A DNA stretch of 49,608 bases from Paraeggerthella hongkongensis (GCF_003726035.1 NZ_QICD01000016.1:1-49608), one strand, 5' to 3'. Positions 28,732-37,477 are shown, counted from the stretch's first letter. Notes: generated from the letters alone by a model not told the origin. Numbers and translations: made by a program.

Positions 28732-31710
28732 CTATTCGTTCAGCAGGTCGATTACCTGAAATCCTGCAGAGGATCCTTCCAGGAGGTCCTTGCTGCCGAA
28801 GGCGCAGAAAGCTCCGGCTTCGGCAGAATGGGCAACGGTTTCGGCCAGCTTGCGCACGGCGCGCGCATCGGTGGAGATCATCTGATCGCGCGTTTCGCGA
28901 CGGGCTTGCGGCGTCCTGCCGGCAATCCAGTCGCCGTCTTGACGGCGCACGAGCTGACGCGTTTTGAGCGGCGTGTCGAACCCGGCCACCGTGCTCACCA
29001 CGTAGCCTTCCATTTCGTCGTCGGTTGGCTCGAACGCGGCCAGCCACGCGGAGGCCCCTGCGAAGCGCTCAAGCGTTTCGTCAAGGTGCGGGTCGCGATA
29101 GGAATAGAACCGCAGATTTCCGGTGCGTGCCGCCTGAAAGCCCGCTCCGTACGCGCCGCCCTTGACGCGCACTTCGTTCCACAGGTAGTCGAACGAAAGC
29201 GCTTTCGCAGCTACCTGCCAGGCTCCCGTGTAGCTTGCGCCGAACGAGCGTCGATCGAAGCCGAGCGCTGCATAGCACACGTCGGTGGGCACGATGAAGG
29301 CTTCGTTGCGCACGACGGGATCGGGAACCCGCAGCCGTTCGTCTCGCGCACCGTTCGAGCGTCCGAGTGCGCCGCCGCAATCCTGGAAGCGGCGGTAGTC
29401 GTCTTCGTCTCCCGTGAAGCTGACCAGACATCCGTCGTCGACGAACAGGCGTGTCGCAAGATCGTTCAAGCGATGCGAAAGGTCGTGCGCGCGCTCGTCG
29501 TAGGAGGCAAGCAGGTCTTTCAAGAAGCGGTAGAACTCCACGCCGCCAAGCTGCTCGCGCACGACGCCGGCGGGCAGGTAGTACGATGCCAGCCGAGCCA
29601 TGGCGCTGGCGTGGCCTGCGGAGGCGAAGCCCTGCTCCATGGCGATGCGGCGCTGCTGCAGCACGTCTTTGATCTTGCCCGTGTCGGAGAAGTCGGTCGT
29701 CAGTAGAATCTCGCGCGGGAGGGCGGCCAGATGCTCCACGTTCTCGGACAGCGAACTTGCGCTTACCACGAACATCGGGCGGATTGCGCGCGGGTCATGC
29801 TCGTCCTCGTAGATTTCCGAGAAGAAGGACAGGTTGCCCAGCTTGCCGTTCGTGAGCGTGTCCAGCTGCGATGCGGTGCGGGTTGCCGTGTCCAGCTTTC
29901 CCAGCACCATACTCAGGACGGTCACGTAGGGAAGGTCCTCGAAGCGCACGCCCTTGAGGTCGAAGTAGCGGTAGGCGTAGGCGATGCCGTGCGCGGCGGC
30001 GCGGTGGCGAAGGCACGGGACGGGCGTGCCTTCCTCCAGGCCGTAGGCCGGCTCGTCCGGCGCGGCCCCGATGTCGGACACGGACAAGCGCGGCAAGGTG
30101 GCCAGGGCCTCCGGGGAGTCGGGCTCTTCCTGCAGGCGGCGAAGCTCCGCTTCCTCATCGGCTACGCGGGCGAAGTCCTCGGGCTCCATGCGCGCGGCGA
30201 CGTTTGCCAGGCGCTCGGCCTCGCAGGCGTCCTCGTCCTCGTCGACGGGCACGATCTCCACTTCGGCTCGGTGGTTGTTGGCCAGGAACACGTCGCGGAT
30301 AAGCTGCTCGAAATAGCCTTCGTCCAGGGCGGTTCGCAAAAACGCGAAGTCGTCTTCGTATCGCAGGTACGACGTTGCCAACTCGTCGTCGTAGAGCCAG
30401 CCAGCTAGCGCGGCCATGGACAGCGCCACGCCGTCGGCCATGCCGAAGTCGCGCTCGCGCATGACGAATTCGGCGCGCGAGAGCGATGCTTCCACTAGAT
30501 TTCGATCCAAGTTCCCGTCGGCCAGCGACTGCAGCGCGCTTTCCGCGACGGCCCTGAAGCGCGCGGGGGCGCCGTCTGCCAGCCCCTTGAGCTGGATCAC
30601 GGCGAAGGGCTGCAACAGCGAATCGGCGAAGAACGCCTGCACGTCGTCGGCCAGGCCCGCGTCGAGCAGCGCGCGCTTCAGCGGGGCTTCGTTGCTTCCG
30701 GCGATGGCATCGATGAGGATGTCCACGGCTACCATGCGCGTGCGGTCCCTTACGTTGCCGATCACGTATCCAAGCCCCATGCATGCGTTTTCGGGCGCGG
30801 TCGCCATCGTGCGACGTACGCCGAGCGCTTCCACGGGCATCTGCTCGCGCAGTTCATGCGGTTCGAGCGGCGCATCGCCGGCGGAAAGGCGCGCCTCGTC
30901 GCGGGCGGCTTCCTCGTCGGCGACGGGGGAGAGGTAGCGCTCGTCCAAAAACGCCAGCATGGTCTCAAGGTCGAGGTTGCCGTACAGCGTGAGGTAGCTG
31001 TTGTTCAGGCGGTAGTGGCGCGCATGTTCGTCGAGGAACTGCTCGTAAGTGAGATCGGGAATGGCGCGCGGCGTGCCGCCCGACTCGAAGCGATAGGCCG
31101 TGTCGGGGAAGAGCGCCGCTTGCAGCTCGTCGTAAAGCACCGAGTTCGGATCGGACAGCGCGCCTTTCATCTCGTTGTACACCACGCCGTTGAGCGCAAG
31201 CTCGGGCGCGCCATCGGCGGGGTCGGTCGCTTCGCCGTTTCGATCCGCGCTGCCGGCAAGCTCGTAGTGCCATCCCTCCTGTTCGAAAATGGCGCGCTTG
31301 CGGTAGATCATCGGATGCAGTACCGCGTCCAAGTACACGTCGGCCAGGTTCAGAAGATCCTGGTCGTTCGTGCTGGCTACGGGGTACAGGGTCTTGTCGG
31401 GGAAGGTCATGGCGTTCAGGAACGTCTGCATGCTGCTTTTCAGCAGGTTGACAAACGGCTCCTTCACCGGGAACTTCTCGGATCCGCACAGCACCGAGTG
31501 CTCCAGAATGTGGAACACGCCCGTGTCGTCGGCGGGCGGGGTCTTGAACGCGATGGAGAACGACTTGTTGGCGTCCTCGTTTTTCAGGTAGAGCAGCTTT
31601 GCGCCGCTCTTTTCATGCACGAGCGTGTAGGCGTTGCCGTCTAGTTCCGGCAGCGGTTCGCACGTGCGCACGGTGAAGCCGTGCAGCTTTTGATCTTTGG
31701 CAAGGTCCAT
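28732..31710 (-). CDS. M16C-family zinc metallopeptidase (presequence-protease-like)
   Basis: A 992-residue protein. The inverted zinc motif HILEH lies at 67-71, and the four homologous M16 domains span the length (short linkers rich in Glu/Ala, with R/Y segments near the C-terminus such as KGGAYGAGFQAARTGNLRFYSYRDP, the conserved GxxYG-type substrate element). Enzymes of this type (PreP/Cym1-like) degrade oligopeptides in a closed chamber. The start at 31710 is chosen because AAAGGCGG precedes it and the protein then opens like other members. An ATG at 31746 has no ribosome site. It is a single-gene transcription unit. Confidence 0.9.
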   Translation of the reverse strand: MDLAKDQKLHGFTVRTCEPLPELDGNAYTLVHEKSGAKLLYLKNEDANKSFSIAFKTPPADDTGVFHILEHSVLCGSEKFPVKEPFVNLLKSSMQTFLNAMTFPDKTLYPVASTNDQDLLNLADVYLDAVLHPMIYRKRAIFEQEGWHYELAGSADRNGEATDPADGAPELALNGVVYNEMKGALSDPNSVLYDELQAALFPDTAYRFESGGTPRAIPDLTYEQFLDEHARHYRLNNSYLTLYGNLDLETMLAFLDERYLSPVADEEAARDEARLSAGDAPLEPHELREQMPVEALGVRRTMATAPENACMGLGYVIGNVRDRTRMVAVDILIDAIAGSNEAPLKRALLDAGLADDVQAFFADSLLQPFAVIQLKGLADGAPARFRAVAESALQSLADGNLDRNLVEASLSRAEFVMRERDFGMADGVALSMAALAGWLYDDELATSYLRYEDDFAFLRTALDEGYFEQLIRDVFLANNHRAEVEIVPVDEDEDACEAERLANVAARMEPEDFARVADEEAELRRLQEEPDSPEALATLPRLSVSDIGAAPDEPAYGLEEGTPVPCLRHRAAAHGIAYAYRYFDLKGVRFEDLPYVTVLSMVLGKLDTATRTASQLDTLTNGKLGNLSFFSEIYEDEHDPRAIRPMFVVSASSLSENVEHLAALPREILLTTDFSDTGKIKDVLQQRRIAMEQGFASAGHASAMARLASYYLPAGVVREQLGGVEFYRFLKDLLASYDERAHDLSHRLNDLATRLFVDDGCLVSFTGDEDDYRRFQDCGGALGRSNGARDERLRVPDPVVRNEAFIVPTDVCYAALGFDRRSFGASYTGAWQVAAKALSFDYLWNEVRVKGGAYGAGFQAARTGNLRFYSYRDPHLDETLERFAGASAWLAAFEPTDDEMEGYVVSTVAGFDTPLKTRQLVRRQDGDWIAGRTPQARRETRDQMISTDARAVRKLAETVAHSAEAGAFCAFGSKDLLEGSSAGFQVIDLLNE

Positions 31711-31914
31711 GGCTCGTTTCCGCCTTTCGTTGAAAGTTTCCTCCATTGTCGCACAACGCTTCGCGCGCGTTCGGCTTGCGCGGCGCGTTCACCGCTTTCG
31801 CAAATTGTCCCGCCCGCCGCCGTTCGAGCGGTTCCGCGGCGCCGCCCGATGAGCCGCCTCGCCGTTCCTTTCGCCGTGCGTTTTGCCTTGCTGCGCCAAC
31901 CGGCGATTGCCCCC

Positions 31915-31943
31915 TTCACAAACCGCGCCGGGAGGGTTAGACT
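31915..31943 (+). promoter_or_regulatory. Promoter of trpL-trpB2
   Basis: TTCACA (31915-31920), 17 nt, TAGACT (31938-31943). The predicted start near 31950 leaves about 33 nt before the leader peptide. Confidence 0.6.
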
Positions 31944-31982
31944 TGCCGCGTACCCGGAACGTCCTATCACGAAAGGCGTCTT

Positions 31983-32087
31983 TTGACCACGACCGCTTGC
32001 AACGCGCTTCTTGCCACCGTCGCACCTGCGACGGCGTTCGCTTGCGCATGGTGGTGGAACGGAAGAAATCGATCCCGGGTCTCATAG
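31983..32087 (+). CDS. trpL: Tryptophan attenuator leader peptide
   Basis: A 34-residue open frame from TTG at 31983 with AAAGG 6 nt upstream. It carries three consecutive Trp codons (TGG at 32049-32057) and ends at TAG 32085-32087. Such a short frame, placed just before a Rho-independent terminator and a tryptophan synthase beta gene, is the classic signature of peptide-leader attenuation. When charged tRNA-Trp is short, the ribosome stalls on the WWW codons. Confidence 0.85.
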   Translation: MTTTACNALLATVAPATAFACAWWWNGRNRSRVS

Positions 32088-32148
32088 GCTTCTGTTCTCG
32101 CATACCGATCATCAGAAGAGCCCTCGGAGATCCGAGGGCTCTTTTTTT
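32076..32148 (+). promoter_or_regulatory. trp attenuator: antiterminator and terminator
   Basis: Terminator: AGAGCCCTCGG (32117-32127), loop AGAT, CCGAGGGCTCT (32132-32142), T7 (32142-32148). Competing antiterminator: CGGGTCTC (32076-32083) pairs over eight bases with GAGATCCG (32127-32134), which breaks the terminator stem. The antiterminator strand lies 19-26 nt past the Trp codons. A stalled ribosome leaves it free, and a ribosome reaching the stop codon masks it. Confidence 0.85.
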
Positions 32149-32217
32149 GCGCGTCCAGCAAGCATCCGTTTTTCCTGCAACGTTCGAGCAGGAGCCCATT
32201 CCAGGAAAGGAACCAGC

Positions 32218-33600
32218 ATGACCGAGCAAGCCCCTTACCGTCTGTACCTGCGCGAAGACCAGATCCCGACCCAATGGTACAACCTGCGGGCCGACATGCC
32301 GGAAAAGCCCGAGCCTTTGCGTTTGCCCGACGGTCGCGTGGCCGAAGCCGCCGACCTGGCACCCGTGTTCTGCGACGAACTGGTGCGCCAAGAGCTCGAC
32401 GACGCCGCGCCTTACTTCGACATTCCCGATCCCGTTCGGGAGATGTACCGTATTTACCGGCCCTCTCCGCTGTGTCGCGCCTACAACCTGGAGCGCGCGT
32501 TGGGCACGCCCGCGAAGATCTACTACAAGTTCGAGGGCAACAACACGTCGGGCTCGCATAAGCTGAACTCCGCCATTGCGCAGGCTTACTACGCGAAGGC
32601 TCAGGACCTCGACGGGATCACCACCGAAACGGGCGCGGGGCAGTGGGGCACGGCGCTTGCGGAAGCCTCGGCGCATTTCGGCCTGAATCTCGACGTGTTC
32701 ATGGTGAAGTGCTCCTACGAGCAGAAGCCGTTTCGCCGCAACATCATGGAGACGTTCGGCGCGAACGTGACGCCCTCTCCTTCCAACACCACCGAAATCG
32801 GCCGCAAGATGCTTTCCGAGCGGCCCGATTCGTCCGGTTCGCTGGGAACCGCCATTTCCGAGGCGGTGGAGCGAGCGCTCAACATTCCGCAGAACAAGGG
32901 CCGCTACACTTTGGGAAGCGTGCTCAACCAGGTTGCGCTGCATCAATCCGTCATCGGGTTGGAAAGCTACGCTGCGCTTCGAGAGCTGGGGGAATACCCG
33001 GACGTGGTCGTCGGCTGCGCGGGCGGCGGCTCGAACCTTGCCGGGCTCATCGCGCCGTTCATGCGCGACAAGCTGCGCGGAAGCAGGCCCGATACGCGTT
33101 TCGTGGCCGTAGAGCCTGCAAGTTGCCCCAGCTTGACGCGCGGGCGCTTCGCCTACGACTTCGCCGACACGGGCCGCACCTGTCCGATGGCGAAGATGTA
33201 CACGCTGGGAAACGGATTCCTTCCCAGTCCCGATCACGCTGGCGGGTTGCGCTATCACGGCATGAGCCCCATCGTGTCGAAGCTCAAGCACGACGGCTTT
33301 CTGGATGCGGTCGCCGTGAAGCAGACCGACGTGTTCGCCGCTGCCGTGGAGTTCGCGCGGCTTGAGACCATCCTGCCCGCTCCCGAGAGCGCGCACGCTA
33401 TCTATCAGGCCATGGAGGAGGCAAGGGCGTGCAAGGAGGCGAACGAGGAGAAGACCATCCTGTTCTGCTTAACCGGAACCGGCTACTTCGATATGAAGGC
33501 GTACGACGCTTACAACAAGGGCGTGCTGGGCGATTACGAGCCCACCGACGAGGAGCTGGCCGTCGGCTTCGCCAGCATACCGCGCATCGAGGGGCTGTAG
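32218..33600 (+). CDS. trpB: Tryptophan synthase beta subunit, TrpB2 type
   Basis: A 460-residue PLP enzyme. The Schiff-base lysine is Lys115 in GSHKLNSA. TETGAGQWGTALA contains the conserved catalytic Glu region, and the phosphate loop is CAGGGSN. The N-terminal extension and IYYKFEGNNTSGSHK mark it as TrpB2, which condenses indole (or an indole donor) with serine and often acts without TrpA. GGAAAGG precedes the ATG. It is controlled by the leader at 31983-32148, so the cell raises its level when tryptophan is scarce. No other trp gene is in the window. Confidence 0.92.
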   Translation: MTEQAPYRLYLREDQIPTQWYNLRADMPEKPEPLRLPDGRVAEAADLAPVFCDELVRQELDDAAPYFDIPDPVREMYRIYRPSPLCRAYNLERALGTPAKIYYKFEGNNTSGSHKLNSAIAQAYYAKAQDLDGITTETGAGQWGTALAEASAHFGLNLDVFMVKCSYEQKPFRRNIMETFGANVTPSPSNTTEIGRKMLSERPDSSGSLGTAISEAVERALNIPQNKGRYTLGSVLNQVALHQSVIGLESYAALRELGEYPDVVVGCAGGGSNLAGLIAPFMRDKLRGSRPDTRFVAVEPASCPSLTRGRFAYDFADTGRTCPMAKMYTLGNGFLPSPDHAGGLRYHGMSPIVSKLKHDGFLDAVAVKQTDVFAAAVEFARLETILPAPESAHAIYQAMEEARACKEANEEKTILFCLTGTGYFDMKAYDAYNKGVLGDYEPTDEELAVGFASIPRIEGL

Positions 33601-33636
33601 CGCACGCCGTGGCGCTGGCGGCCGCTCGATGGTACC

Positions 33637-33669
33637 ATGGTCGGCATGATCCTTTTTCATGCCGACCAT
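33637..33669 (+). repeat. Perfect hairpin over the fetA-like start codon
   Basis: ATGGTCGGCATGA (33637-33649), loop TCCTTTT, TCATGCCGACCAT (33657-33669). Thirteen perfect pairs enclose both candidate start codons of the next gene. Confidence 0.8.
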
Positions 33670-34332
33670 ATCTCGGTTTCCCATGTTCGCGATGGGCGGA
33701 CCGTACCGCTGTTCCACGATGCGTGCTTGCGCTTGGAAGGCGGGCTCATCTACGACTTGACGGGCGCTTCCGGGTCGGGCAAGTCCACGCTTTTGCGCGC
33801 GTGCGCGCTCATGATCGCTCGAGATGCTGGCAGCCTGTACTTGCAGGGGCGGTCTTCGGACGAGTTCGGGCCGCAGGAATGGCGACGGCAGGTGTGCCTC
33901 GTGCCGCAGCAATCCGCTCTTGTTGCGGGGACGGTGCGAGACAATCTCGTGTTGCCGTGGCGTCTCAAGGTGAACGCCGCGTCCCAGCCTCCGAGCGACG
34001 GCGAACTTGCTCGCTTGCTGTGCCTTGCCGGCCTTGAAGAGGTGGAGCTTTCGCGGGACGCGTCGCGCCTTTCGGGCGGACAGCAGGCGCGCGTGGCTTT
34101 GCTGCGCTCGTTTGCCACGAAGCCGAAGGTCTTTCTGCTCGACGAGGTGGACGCGGCGCTCGATTCCGCTTCCTCGCAGGCGATCAGTCGCTTGACAAGG
34201 GATTACGTCGGCTCCGATGCAACGTGCTTGCGCATCCGGCATCGGTCGGCCGACGGATATGCTGCGGGAACCTATACGCTTGAGGGCGGCGCGCTGTCTT
34301 ACGTTGCTGCGAGAAGCGGAGGTCGTTCGTGA
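33637..34332 (+). CDS. fetA: ABC transporter ATP-binding protein, FetA/YbbL-like
   Basis: A 231-residue ATPase. Walker A is GASGSGKST, the signature is LSGGQQAR and Walker B is VFLLDEVDAALD (DEVD in place of the commoner DEPT). Its partner is a UPF0014 permease, encoded with a 4-base overlap (GTGA). In E. coli FetAB exports iron and helps resist oxidative stress. The start is uncertain (ATG 33637 or 33646); neither has a Shine-Dalgarno, and both lie inside a 13-bp hairpin. The gene begins 36 bp after trpB but the products are unrelated. Confidence 0.8.
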   Translation: MVGMILFHADHISVSHVRDGRTVPLFHDACLRLEGGLIYDLTGASGSGKSTLLRACALMIARDAGSLYLQGRSSDEFGPQEWRRQVCLVPQQSALVAGTVRDNLVLPWRLKVNAASQPPSDGELARLLCLAGLEEVELSRDASRLSGGQQARVALLRSFATKPKVFLLDEVDAALDSASSQAISRLTRDYVGSDATCLRIRHRSADGYAAGTYTLEGGALSYVAARSGGRS

Positions 34333-35132
34333 GCGGCGTGGTGGATATCGGGTACGTGGAGCTGTTCGCCGCGAGCGCGCTCATGTTGGTGGCGGGCCTG
34401 GTGTCGTGGAGGCTCGAGCTGGGGCAGACGCGGCGCATTGCCGTTTCCGCTGCGCGCATGTTCGCGCAGCTTTTGGCGGCGGGATTCGTGCTCATGTACC
34501 TGTTCGAGCATCAGACCTGGTGGCTTGTCCTCTTGGCGCTGGCCGTGATGGTGACGGCGGCCACGCAGATTGCAGCCTCGCGCGTGAAAAGCTCGGTGCC
34601 GGGGCTTCGTGCGGCGGTGTTCGTGTCGCTGTTCTCGTCGTCGATCGCCGTGGGCTTCGTGGTGGTGGAAGGGGTCATGCACGCCGATCCTTGGTACAAC
34701 GCGCGGCAGCTCGTTCCCATAGCGGGCATGATCATCGGAAACGCGATGTCGGCCATCGCGGTTGCCATCGACCGGCTGTTCGCGGACATGGATTCGCGCT
34801 CCAGCGAGATGTTCGCGCTCGTGGCGCTTGGCGCTACGCCGAAAGAAGCGGCGTTCCCGTCGATCAAGGCGGCTATCGGTGCGGGCATGACGCCGGTGCT
34901 GGCCACCATGTCGGCGGCCGGGATCGTTGCCATTCCCGGTATGATGTCCGGCCAGCTTTTGGCGGGAGCCGATCCTTTGGCGGCGGCGAAATACCAGATC
35001 GTGGTCATGCTCATGCTGTCGGCGGCCAATACGGTGGCCATCGTTTCCGCCTGCTTTCTTACGTATCGCAAGCGTTTCGCGCCCGATGGATATTATTTGG
35101 ACAAGGGTATACGTCCCGATAATCCTCTATAA
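34329..35132 (+). CDS. fetB: ABC transporter permease, FetB/YbbM-like (UPF0014)
   Basis: A 267-residue protein with about seven hydrophobic segments. It shows the UPF0014/FetB pattern: VSWRLELGQTRRIAVSAARMFAQLL, PIAGMIIGNAMSAIAVAIDRL, ALGATPKEAAFPSIKAAIGAGMTPVLATMSAAGIVAIPGMMSGQLLAG. It starts with GTG overlapping the ATPase stop, so the two subunits are co-translated. The likely role is export of iron or a metabolite, by analogy. The stop overlaps a perfect TATAAT (35128-35133) serving the next gene. Confidence 0.85.
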   Translation: MSGVVDIGYVELFAASALMLVAGLVSWRLELGQTRRIAVSAARMFAQLLAAGFVLMYLFEHQTWWLVLLALAVMVTAATQIAASRVKSSVPGLRAAVFVSLFSSSIAVGFVVVEGVMHADPWYNARQLVPIAGMIIGNAMSAIAVAIDRLFADMDSRSSEMFALVALGATPKEAAFPSIKAAIGAGMTPVLATMSAAGIVAIPGMMSGQLLAGADPLAAAKYQIVVMLMLSAANTVAIVSACFLTYRKRFAPDGYYLDKGIRPDNPL

Positions 35133-35133
35133 T
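35128..35133 (+). promoter_or_regulatory. -10 element for the tail-anchored protein gene
   Basis: A perfect TATAAT lies across the fetB stop codon, 26 bp before the GTG start. No good -35 is visible at 16-18 bp upstream. Confidence 0.45.
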
Positions 35134-35158
35134 CTTGCTGACGTGAAAGGACGACTCC

Positions 35159-35515
35159 GTGGCTTCTGGCGATACCAAATTCTCCCATATCACCGTTAAC
35201 GCTGACGACGATGACGATTTTGTGATCCAGGCGGGCGTTCGCCCGTCCGCGCATGCCTCCGAGTCCGTCCAAGCGTACGGCGCGACGCCGTCCGAGCCCT
35301 CTTTCGCCGTGGGTCTTTCGACTGAGGACGAGCGGGAGGCGCCGGCGACCGACGACGTGAGGTCTTCGAGCGCAGACTCGAAGAAGGGCTACCGCGAGAC
35401 GACCGCGGAAGACCTTGAGGTCGAACCGATGCCTGCGATGCAGAAGATCATCATCGCGGTGGCGCTTCTGGCCATCGTCGGCTTCATTGCGTACTATGTA
35501 CTCTTTATGCGCTAG
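35159..35515 (+). CDS. Small tail-anchored membrane protein of unknown function
   Basis: A 118-residue protein. An acidic, Asp/Ser/Glu-rich cytoplasmic part (DDDDD at 17-21) is followed by one C-terminal membrane helix (KIIIAVALLAIVGFIAYYVLF). It ends two residues after the helix, so it is tail-anchored. GTG start at 35159 with AAAGGA 7 nt upstream. No known domain is recognisable. It lies 34 bp before a second protein with a similarly acidic, membrane-tethered design, and the two may work together. Confidence 0.75.
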   Translation: MASGDTKFSHITVNADDDDDFVIQAGVRPSAHASESVQAYGATPSEPSFAVGLSTEDEREAPATDDVRSSSADSKKGYRETTAEDLEVEPMPAMQKIIIAVALLAIVGFIAYYVLFMR

Positions 35516-35549
35516 CGAATGCGCCTGCGCCCAGTAGGAAGGTGCTTCG

Positions 35550-36698
35550 ATGCCCAAACACGCTGCAAACGAACCCAACGGCACTTCGAGCCACAAAGAC
35601 GATTTCGCCTCCGATGAGCGAATCGGCCTGACCGAGGCGTTCTCCCCGGTGAGCGCCGCCGTCGATCCTGCAGAGGACCGTTCTGACGAAGAGGGGCGAA
35701 TCGGCCTGACCGAGGCGTTCGCTCCCGTGGCGGACGGCGCCCATGCAGGCGGATTCAGCTACCGCGGGGACAACGCCGACGAATACCCTGACGCCTTCGA
35801 GAGCCTTGAGCCCGTGGAGGCGCCTCCCTTGCTGTTCGGGGACGATCCCGTTGCGGTCCAATCCGAACCGGCCAAGGGCAAGCACGGCAAGAAGGAGAAG
35901 CCCTTCGTTCCTCCTCATCAGCGCAAATCACGTCGCATGCGCAAGATTCTCATCGCCATTGTTATCCTGCTGATCCTGCTCATGGGCGCGCTGGGCTTTT
36001 TCGTGTGGCAGTGGTTTGAGGAGAGCAGGCTGGTGGCCGCTCAGCAGGCTCAAGAGCAGCAAAGCGCCCAGGAAGTCGGCGCTATGCAGCAAAGCCAGAG
36101 CGAAACCAAGGACGCCAGCACCACCGTGGCGAAGAAAACGCAGGTCCCCTCGCTCACGTCCCTGCTTGGCATGACGAAGGGCGAGGCCGTGACAGCACTC
36201 AAGCGCGGCGCGACCGAAACCAGCTCCAAGGAGGTCAACGAGGAGGGCAACCCCGTCAAGACCAACGTGACGGTGGCGCTTACCGACGAGCCTGCCGATA
36301 CGCGTTCGGGCACGCCTACGGTGTACCTGGGCCTGAACGAAGAGGGCAAGGTCATTCAAGCTGGCTACTCGGCGGCCACCGCATCGCTTGGCTATGGCTC
36401 GCTGAGTTTCGTCGATGCCGTGAAAAACGAGCACATTGTAGAGAAAACGCTGCAAGAGGCCGGCGTGAGCGTGCCGGAGGGCTCCGTGGAACTGCCGTCC
36501 GACAAGTCGACGTACTCCGAGTACGCCAGCGATGGCACGACGCTCGTGAAGGAAACATGCTCCTTCTCCGGTACCGTGGAGTTCGGCGGCGCGCCCCATC
36601 AGTGGTCGAGCGTTCTTCTGTACAACTACTCTACGGCGAACACCTCGGGCAACCTGGCCGACACCATCCGCATCATCTACGTGTACGTCAACGCGTAA
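35550..36698 (+). CDS. Single-pass membrane protein with duplicated cytoplasmic motif and C-terminal extracytoplasmic domain
   Basis: A 382-residue protein. The cytoplasmic N-terminus (1-130) holds two copies of RIGLTEAFxPV, encoded by identical 25-bp segments (35618-35642 and 35696-35720). A basic stretch (HQRKSRRMRK) precedes a membrane helix (about 132-154). The outside part has a Gln/Ser-rich linker and a folded region with PSLTSLLGMTKGEAVTALKRGATE, which looks like a PASTA-like or similar beta-rich repeat. I do not recognise a named family. It is followed by a strong terminator. Confidence 0.75.
   Translation: MPKHAANEPNGTSSHKDDFASDERIGLTEAFSPVSAAVDPAEDRSDEEGRIGLTEAFAPVADGAHAGGFSYRGDNADEYPDAFESLEPVEAPPLLFGDDPVAVQSEPAKGKHGKKEKPFVPPHQRKSRRMRKILIAIVILLILLMGALGFFVWQWFEESRLVAAQQAQEQQSAQEVGAMQQSQSETKDASTTVAKKTQVPSLTSLLGMTKGEAVTALKRGATETSSKEVNEEGNPVKTNVTVALTDEPADTRSGTPTVYLGLNEEGKVIQAGYSAATASLGYGSLSFVDAVKNEHIVEKTLQEAGVSVPEGSVELPSDKSTYSEYASDGTTLVKETCSFSGTVEFGGAPHQWSSVLLYNYSTANTSGNLADTIRIIYVYVNA
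35618..35720. repeat. 25-bp exact direct repeat encoding RIGLTEAF
   Basis: Identical 25-bp units at 35618-35642 and 35696-35720, 78 bp apart and in frame, inside the gene above. Their exact identity in an otherwise diverged region suggests a recent duplication or a conserved short binding motif. Confidence 0.8.
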
Positions 36699-36743
36699 GG
36701 ATTGGTCCTTGCTACGACAGGGACGGGCTCTGCGAAACCTCTG

Positions 36744-36779
36744 CGAAAACGCCGCCGCTTCGAGGCGGCGTTTTCGTTT
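36744..36779 (+). terminator. Intrinsic terminator
   Basis: CGAAAACGCCGCC (36744-36756), loop GCTTCGA, GGCGGCGTTTTCG (36764-36776), followed by TTTCC. Thirteen perfect pairs. Separates the membrane protein gene from dhaL. Confidence 0.88.
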
Positions 36780-36784
36780 CCTCA

Positions 36785-36813
36785 TTGATTTCGTCTACGC
36801 TTACCGTTAGAGT
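36785..36813 (+). promoter_or_regulatory. Promoter of the dhaL-dhaK-aldolase cluster
   Basis: TTGATT (36785-36790), 17 nt, TAGAGT (36808-36813). It starts about 27 bp before the dhaL ribosome site. Confidence 0.5.
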
Positions 36814-36847
36814 TAGGGCAATCGACTTTCATCGGGAAAGGGGTCCT

Positions 36848-37477
36848 ATGATCGATCGCGACGCGTTCGGGCGCATGCTGGACGAAAGCGCCCGCTTGCT
36901 GCTGGAAAACGCCGAGGTGCTAAGCGATATCGATTCCAAATTCGGCGACGGGGATCACGGCATCACCATCACCAAGATAGCCAAGCTCGTCCAAGAGCAG
37001 GTTGCGGGACGGGATTCCGACCAGTCGATCAAAGACTTCCTCGATGATCTGGGCATGGCCGCCATGGCGGTGCGCGGAGGATCAGCCGGCCCGCTTTACG
37101 GCACGATGATCGGCGGCTTGGGCGTCGATCTTGCCGACGATGAGAGCGTTATCGATGCAGATGCGGCGCGCCGGATGTTCGCTGGCTGCTTGGCCGAGAT
37201 GCAGGATATCACGAATGCCCAGGTGGGGGACAAGACCATGATGGATGCGCTGATTCCTGCGGTCGAGGCGGCGCAGGCGTGCGCTTCGGACGATCCGGCT
37301 GCGGTGTTTGCCGCGGCAGCCGCGGCGGCCGAGGCCGGCGCGAAGGCGAGCGAGGGCTTCGCTTCCAAATTCGGCCGCGCTCGCAGTTACGGTGACCAGA
37401 CTATCGGTACGCCCGATGCGGGCGCCGTTTCAACTTCGTTGTTCTTGCGCGGTCTCGCCGAGGGTGCGTCGCACTGA
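36848..37477 (+). CDS. dhaL: Dihydroxyacetone kinase subunit DhaL
   Basis: A 209-residue nucleotide-binding subunit. The metal/ADP site is IDSKFGDGDHG (the Asp cluster of DhaL), with the GGSAGPLYGTMIGG and GDKTMMDALIPA motifs and the C-terminal GRARSYGDQTIGTPDAGAVST. In PTS-type systems DhaL holds ADP that is rephosphorylated by DhaM and passes phosphate to the substrate bound on DhaK. No dhaM gene is present here. AAAGGGG precedes the ATG. Unusually, dhaL comes before dhaK and a terminator-like hairpin follows it. Confidence 0.92.
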   Translation: MIDRDAFGRMLDESARLLLENAEVLSDIDSKFGDGDHGITITKIAKLVQEQVAGRDSDQSIKDFLDDLGMAAMAVRGGSAGPLYGTMIGGLGVDLADDESVIDADAARRMFAGCLAEMQDITNAQVGDKTMMDALIPAVEAAQACASDDPAAVFAAAAAAAEAGAKASEGFASKFGRARSYGDQTIGTPDAGAVSTSLFLRGLAEGASH

